64,000 nucleotides of DNA from NCBI RefSeq assembly GCF_900156405.1, contig NZ_FTNN01000017.1, positions 1-64,000 of the forward strand. The letters run 5' to 3'. The translations under genes were made by a program, and so were the position numbers. Of the stretch, positions 61,097 to 64,000 are shown piece by piece (the first letter of the stretch is position 1; each line of letters opens with the position of its first letter). This DNA comes from Shewanella morhuae. GTDB lineage: Bacteria; Pseudomonadota; Gammaproteobacteria; Enterobacterales; Shewanellaceae. The notes beneath the pieces were generated by a model. That model saw nothing but the letters and a program-made list of their open reading frames with translations, had not been told where the DNA came from and did not search any database.

Positions 61097-62947
61097 TTAA
61101 ACTCCATTTTTTATGATTTTTTGAAGCGATAGGGCCTTCATCGCTTCGACCCGCTCATTCACTTCGCGTAGTTCGGTGGCAACCAGTAGTGTCACCGTCC
61201 TCATTTCAGCCAATGTACTTGTAAGCACTTTTTTAGATTCATCCTCGATCACAGTCTTTACAACACTTGCATAGCTATCGCGCAACTGTTTTTTCAATGA
61301 CTCTAGATTATCGCCGACATTTAACTCTATCGTTTTCGTCTTTAATTTGGCATCACTACCAAATGCGCTACCTGCCATACTACCAGCGCCACCTGCCAAT
61401 GATGAACCCAAAAACGCACCCGCAGGACCACCTAGCATAAAGCCCGCGACTCCGCCAGCAACTAAGCCGCCCAATCCACCCCAGCCGCTATTACGCTTTT
61501 TTGTGCCATTGACTTGGCCATCTGGGATTTGCTCTGTGACTTTTTCTATTGAGAAATTAGGCAATTCCAGTGACGCTGAATACCAAGTATTATCCACAGC
61601 ATGTTTCAACTCTTTGGTGATATCCGCTAATCCATTTTCTAAAGCAATGCCAATAACTTGCTGAAGCTTGTCATTCCAACTTCGACGAGCGTACCTCAAC
61701 TCTTGATTCATCTGCTCATCATCATCACGATAATTCTCTAACGAGTTAAATGTATCATCGATGATTGCATACATCTCTTTCTGCGCCTCTCGAGTGTATC
61801 TCGCCATAACCTTTGGCACAGAGCTCTCCAAATGCGCAATTTCTGCATCTAGGTCATTTGTCAATTTTGTATAGGGCTGTAATTCCTTCCGGCACTTGTC
61901 TAAGAAATTACTGAAATTCGTCATTGGAACAGCGCGCTTTATCTGCACGCCTTGGTTTTGAGAAATGCTGTGCAATCGACTAAATAGTTGAACCATGCCG
62001 CTGTTTTGCATCTCCTTAGGATCGGTTAAGTGCTCTTGAGCGTAACGGGCGGAGTTAGAAAGAATATCGTTACTGTCAATGTCTTCTAATTCTTTGGCGA
62101 TGTACTCTCTCTGCATCTGCCGCGTTTCTTTCGACTTCATTTGAACTCTGGTAACTATCTCTCCCAGTTCATCGTCCCAATCCTCTTCATTGATATCACT
62201 TCCGGTAATCAGAATAAGCGTTTCCTTTCCCTTGCTTTTAAGCTCTTTGATTTCTTTTAAATCGCTGGCACGACCTGGTGCGGCTGAATTCATGATATAG
62301 AGAATTAAATCCGCGTGAGCCACATACTCTTGCGCCAATTTACCGTTACTACCAGTCACGGAATGCAACCCTGGTGAATCCACCCAAGTTAAACCCGGTA
62401 GACGAAAACCTTGAATTGAGCTAGTTGCTTCCGTCGCTCCCACGCGAAACTCTCTACGATGCTTCGCTTCATCATCAGCATCACCGTTTACAACGTTGGT
62501 ATTGGCAGCAGTAAAATACTCAGGCTGCAATGATATTGGGACACTAGATTTTAAATTTTCCGAAGGATCTGTATGGCCCCATGCTATATAGTTACCCAGC
62601 GAGCTCTTGCCTGATTTGACCTTACCAAATACAAATACCAACAAAGAATCCTGGAAGTCCTGACGAAAACTCAACCCTTTATCATATGAAGCCAAATTAG
62701 CCTGCCACGCTTTGTCTGTATCACTGATCGCAGACAAAATACCATCAATTTGACTACTGAGCGGATTTTCCTCTGGTAAACGTTTCTGTGCTTGTCTGAT
62801 ATGCGAGTCCATACGCACCGCAAAAGTTTTTTGAGCCTTTTGAAACTCGCTATCCAGCTTTTTGGCATCGTCTAATGATGCCATAAAATCACTTTTCAAC
62901 GTCTGAAATGACGTCAACAACTGTTCACGTAAAATAAGATCTGACAT
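61097..62947 (-). CDS. Dynamin-like GTPase with glycine-zipper membrane segment
   Basis: The product has 616 residues. An N-terminal helical bundle (1-95), then GTPase motifs: G1 GKVKSGKS (108-115), G3 DSPGLHS (190-196) and G4-like ITGSD (247-251). Long helical stalk (about 340-460). Near 482-525 a Gly-rich hydrophobic stretch, GGLGGLVAGGVAGFMLGG and onwards, has the pattern of a glycine zipper and could be the membrane paddle. A C-terminal helical bundle follows. Dynamin-type domain order. Central gene of the operon and likely partner of the LeoA-like protein. Confidence 0.75.
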   Translation of the reverse strand: MSDLILREQLLTSFQTLKSDFMASLDDAKKLDSEFQKAQKTFAVRMDSHIRQAQKRLPEENPLSSQIDGILSAISDTDKAWQANLASYDKGLSFRQDFQDSLLVFVFGKVKSGKSSLGNYIAWGHTDPSENLKSSVPISLQPEYFTAANTNVVNGDADDEAKHRREFRVGATEATSSIQGFRLPGLTWVDSPGLHSVTGSNGKLAQEYVAHADLILYIMNSAAPGRASDLKEIKELKSKGKETLILITGSDINEEDWDDELGEIVTRVQMKSKETRQMQREYIAKELEDIDSNDILSNSARYAQEHLTDPKEMQNSGMVQLFSRLHSISQNQGVQIKRAVPMTNFSNFLDKCRKELQPYTKLTNDLDAEIAHLESSVPKVMARYTREAQKEMYAIIDDTFNSLENYRDDDEQMNQELRYARRSWNDKLQQVIGIALENGLADITKELKHAVDNTWYSASLELPNFSIEKVTEQIPDGQVNGTKKRNSGWGGLGGLVAGGVAGFMLGGPAGAFLGSSLAGGAGSMAGSAFGSDAKLKTKTIELNVGDNLESLKKQLRDSYASVVKTVIEDESKKVLTSTLAEMRTVTLLVATELREVNERVEAMKALSLQKIIKNGV

Positions 62948-62981
62948 GCTTTATCTATCCATTTAATCGATTTAAAAGTAC

Positions 62982-63491
62982 TTAAAGCTTTTCGCGCAAC
63001 GCTTTTAATTGAGCAAGCTTGTGGTCTATTTCTTTTAGTCTGACTGGAACCTTCATTAATTCCTCTTCCGGCTCAAGCTCCACATCATACAAAGACTCCA
63101 ATTTAACTAAGTAGTCCTGTGTTCCTTGAGGTAAAAACTGAAGGTCATAAACCTCCACGTATGTTGGACTAACCGGATTGTGATACTCTTCATCATTATC
63201 CAAAATAGCTTTAAATGGTTTATTGCCAAGCAAGATCACTTTTATTTGACCCTCTAAACTTTGTTGCAGATCATTTGCTCTCTGCATGCCTTCTTGGACA
63301 AACGCCTCTTTCATGCTCTCCAGTTTTTCTTTGTGGGCACGCGCCTTGCGTTCCTGCTCTGCCCGTTCTCTACGACGACGCTCTTCGTCACCATTTCCAC
63401 CACTCCCAGAGTCACTATCATCACTGAAAGCAGAGACCGCAGCCGCTCCAAGTGCAACTACTGCCGCACCAATCAACCAAGGTAACGCCAT
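62982..63491 (-). CDS. Membrane-anchored coiled-coil protein of GTPase operon
   Basis: The product has 169 residues. An N-terminal Ala/Val-rich membrane helix or signal anchor (residues 3-21) is followed by an Asp/Ser/Gly linker, a strongly charged helix (EERRRRERAEQERKARAHKE), a central soluble domain and a C-terminal helix. The SD GGGAG overlaps the last codons of the upstream GTPase gene, so translation is coupled. It could recruit the GTPases to the membrane; family not recognised. Confidence 0.7.
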   Translation of the reverse strand: MALPWLIGAAVVALGAAAVSAFSDDSDSGSGGNGDEERRRRERAEQERKARAHKEKLESMKEAFVQEGMQRANDLQQSLEGQIKVILLGNKPFKAILDNDEEYHNPVSPTYVEVYDLQFLPQGTQDYLVKLESLYDVELEPEEELMKVPVRLKEIDHKLAQLKALREKL

Positions 63492-63494
63492 ATT

Positions 63495-64000
63495 TTACTC
63501 TCCCAGTATTCTTTCATTCATGTATTCAACTTTTTTCAAAGTCATGCTGAGATCTAACGAGAGCATGGCGTCGTTAAAGCGGGCAAAATTCCAATACAAA
63601 TTATCTTCTAATTGTAATTTTTCATCATTGAGTGCTTCTTCAGCAGCCGAGATTTCCAATAACAATGTATTCTGTACATGGCGTATTCTTTCTTCACGAA
63701 CAGCCCGTACATCAATCCCCAAAGTTTCAATATGCTGCTTCAATTCTTGTAAATGACTGGCTTTCACTAAGCCATCCTTATGCTGTTGAATCCCCTTGTG
63801 AAAACGAGTTCCAGAAATGAGAAAACTTTCAGGTGCAAAACCCAAATGAAGATGACATTGCTCAAGCACTTTTTGCTCAATCTGTTCAATCTTCTCTAAG
63901 CTTTCTGCATCAGCTTTACTGATGACAAGGACGATATTTTTCTCAGCATAAACGCCAAATGATTCTTTCAACTGCTTAAGAAAATCGAGTTCAATTTTCT
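63495..64000 (-). CDS. Third GTPase-type protein (partial)
   Basis: The frame is open to the window edge; about 167 C-terminal residues are visible. KNIVLVISKADAESLEK contains a G4-type motif (SKAD) after a hydrophobic strand, and SFLISGTRFHKGI could be the G5 (SAK/SG) strand. The rest is helical. G1 and G3 would be to the right of the window. It is the promoter-proximal visible gene of the operon; the annotation as a GTPase is based only on G4/G5. Confidence 0.65.
   Translation of the reverse strand, partial: KIELDFLKQLKESFGVYAEKNIVLVISKADAESLEKIEQIEQKVLEQCHLHLGFAPESFLISGTRFHKGIQQHKDGLVKASHLQELKQHIETLGIDVRAVREERIRHVQNTLLLEISAAEEALNDEKLQLEDNLYWNFARFNDAMLSLDLSMTLKKVEYMNERILGE

Overview
The window is chromosomal DNA of a gammaproteobacterium, almost certainly a Shewanella. 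The evidence is an FNR orthologue with the EtrA sequence beside a cbb3 oxidase operon, the lrp-ftsK-lolA-rarA-crcB-serS block, EarP with an Arg32-type EF-P, the DUF2987 and DUF2989 families, and a bkd operon with a LiuR-like operator. All family calls come from reading the sequence and recalled family knowledge; no search was run.

Layout. 1-2.5 kb: end of an AT-rich mobile element with a rolling-circle replication endonuclease (cut by the window edge), two ribbon-helix-helix (RHH) proteins, one unknown small protein and several GATAGCAA repeats. It ends at a sequence that closely resembles a XerCD dif site (2511-2538). 2.8-5.1 kb: an orphan tyrosine recombinase, a Cys-rich small protein behind a Fur box, and a lipoprotein. 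5.1-15.5 kb: microaerobic respiration block ccoNOQP, ccoH/fixH, ccoI, ccoS, a SafE-type membrane protein, etrA/fnr, uspE and ttcA, with FNR boxes placed as class II sites before ccoN and uspE. 15.5-16.3 kb: IS4-type transposase remnant. 16.3-20.3 kb: DUF2987 gene, bax-like gene, yvcK and an aromatic/aspartate aminotransferase. 20.6-21.1 kb: tRNA operon Gly-Gly-Cys-Leu on the minus strand.

21.4-34.7 kb is central metabolism: two GAPDH-family genes flanking a DUF2989 lipoprotein, nadA, the branched-chain 2-oxoacid dehydrogenase operon (E1a-E1b-E2), astE, msrA, pgm and seqA. 34.9-41.3 kb: ybfF-type hydrolase, DUF2788, ybfE, fldA, earP-efp, a glutathione transferase and tusDCBE. 41.4-48.9 kb: lrp, ftsK, lolA, rarA, crcB, serS and a 40-residue membrane protein, all minus strand. 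49-57.9 kb: ald, trxB, the thrS-infC-rpmI-rplT operon with a tRNA-mimic leader and an ATA start for infC, a CPXCG protein, ribE and norM.

Two identical tRNA-Val(GAC) genes (58159-58350) mark the edge of what looks like an island running out of the window. It holds a tight minus-strand operon of three GTPase-type proteins (two complete dynamin-like proteins and one truncated by the edge), a membrane-anchored coiled-coil protein, a YkgJ-type Cys-cluster protein and a zinc-ribbon protein. The paired GTPases recall LeoA/LeoBC (Eleos) dynamin systems, but the extra parts make a distinct composition. This is the best candidate for a little-described system; the dif-associated replicon at the left end is the second.
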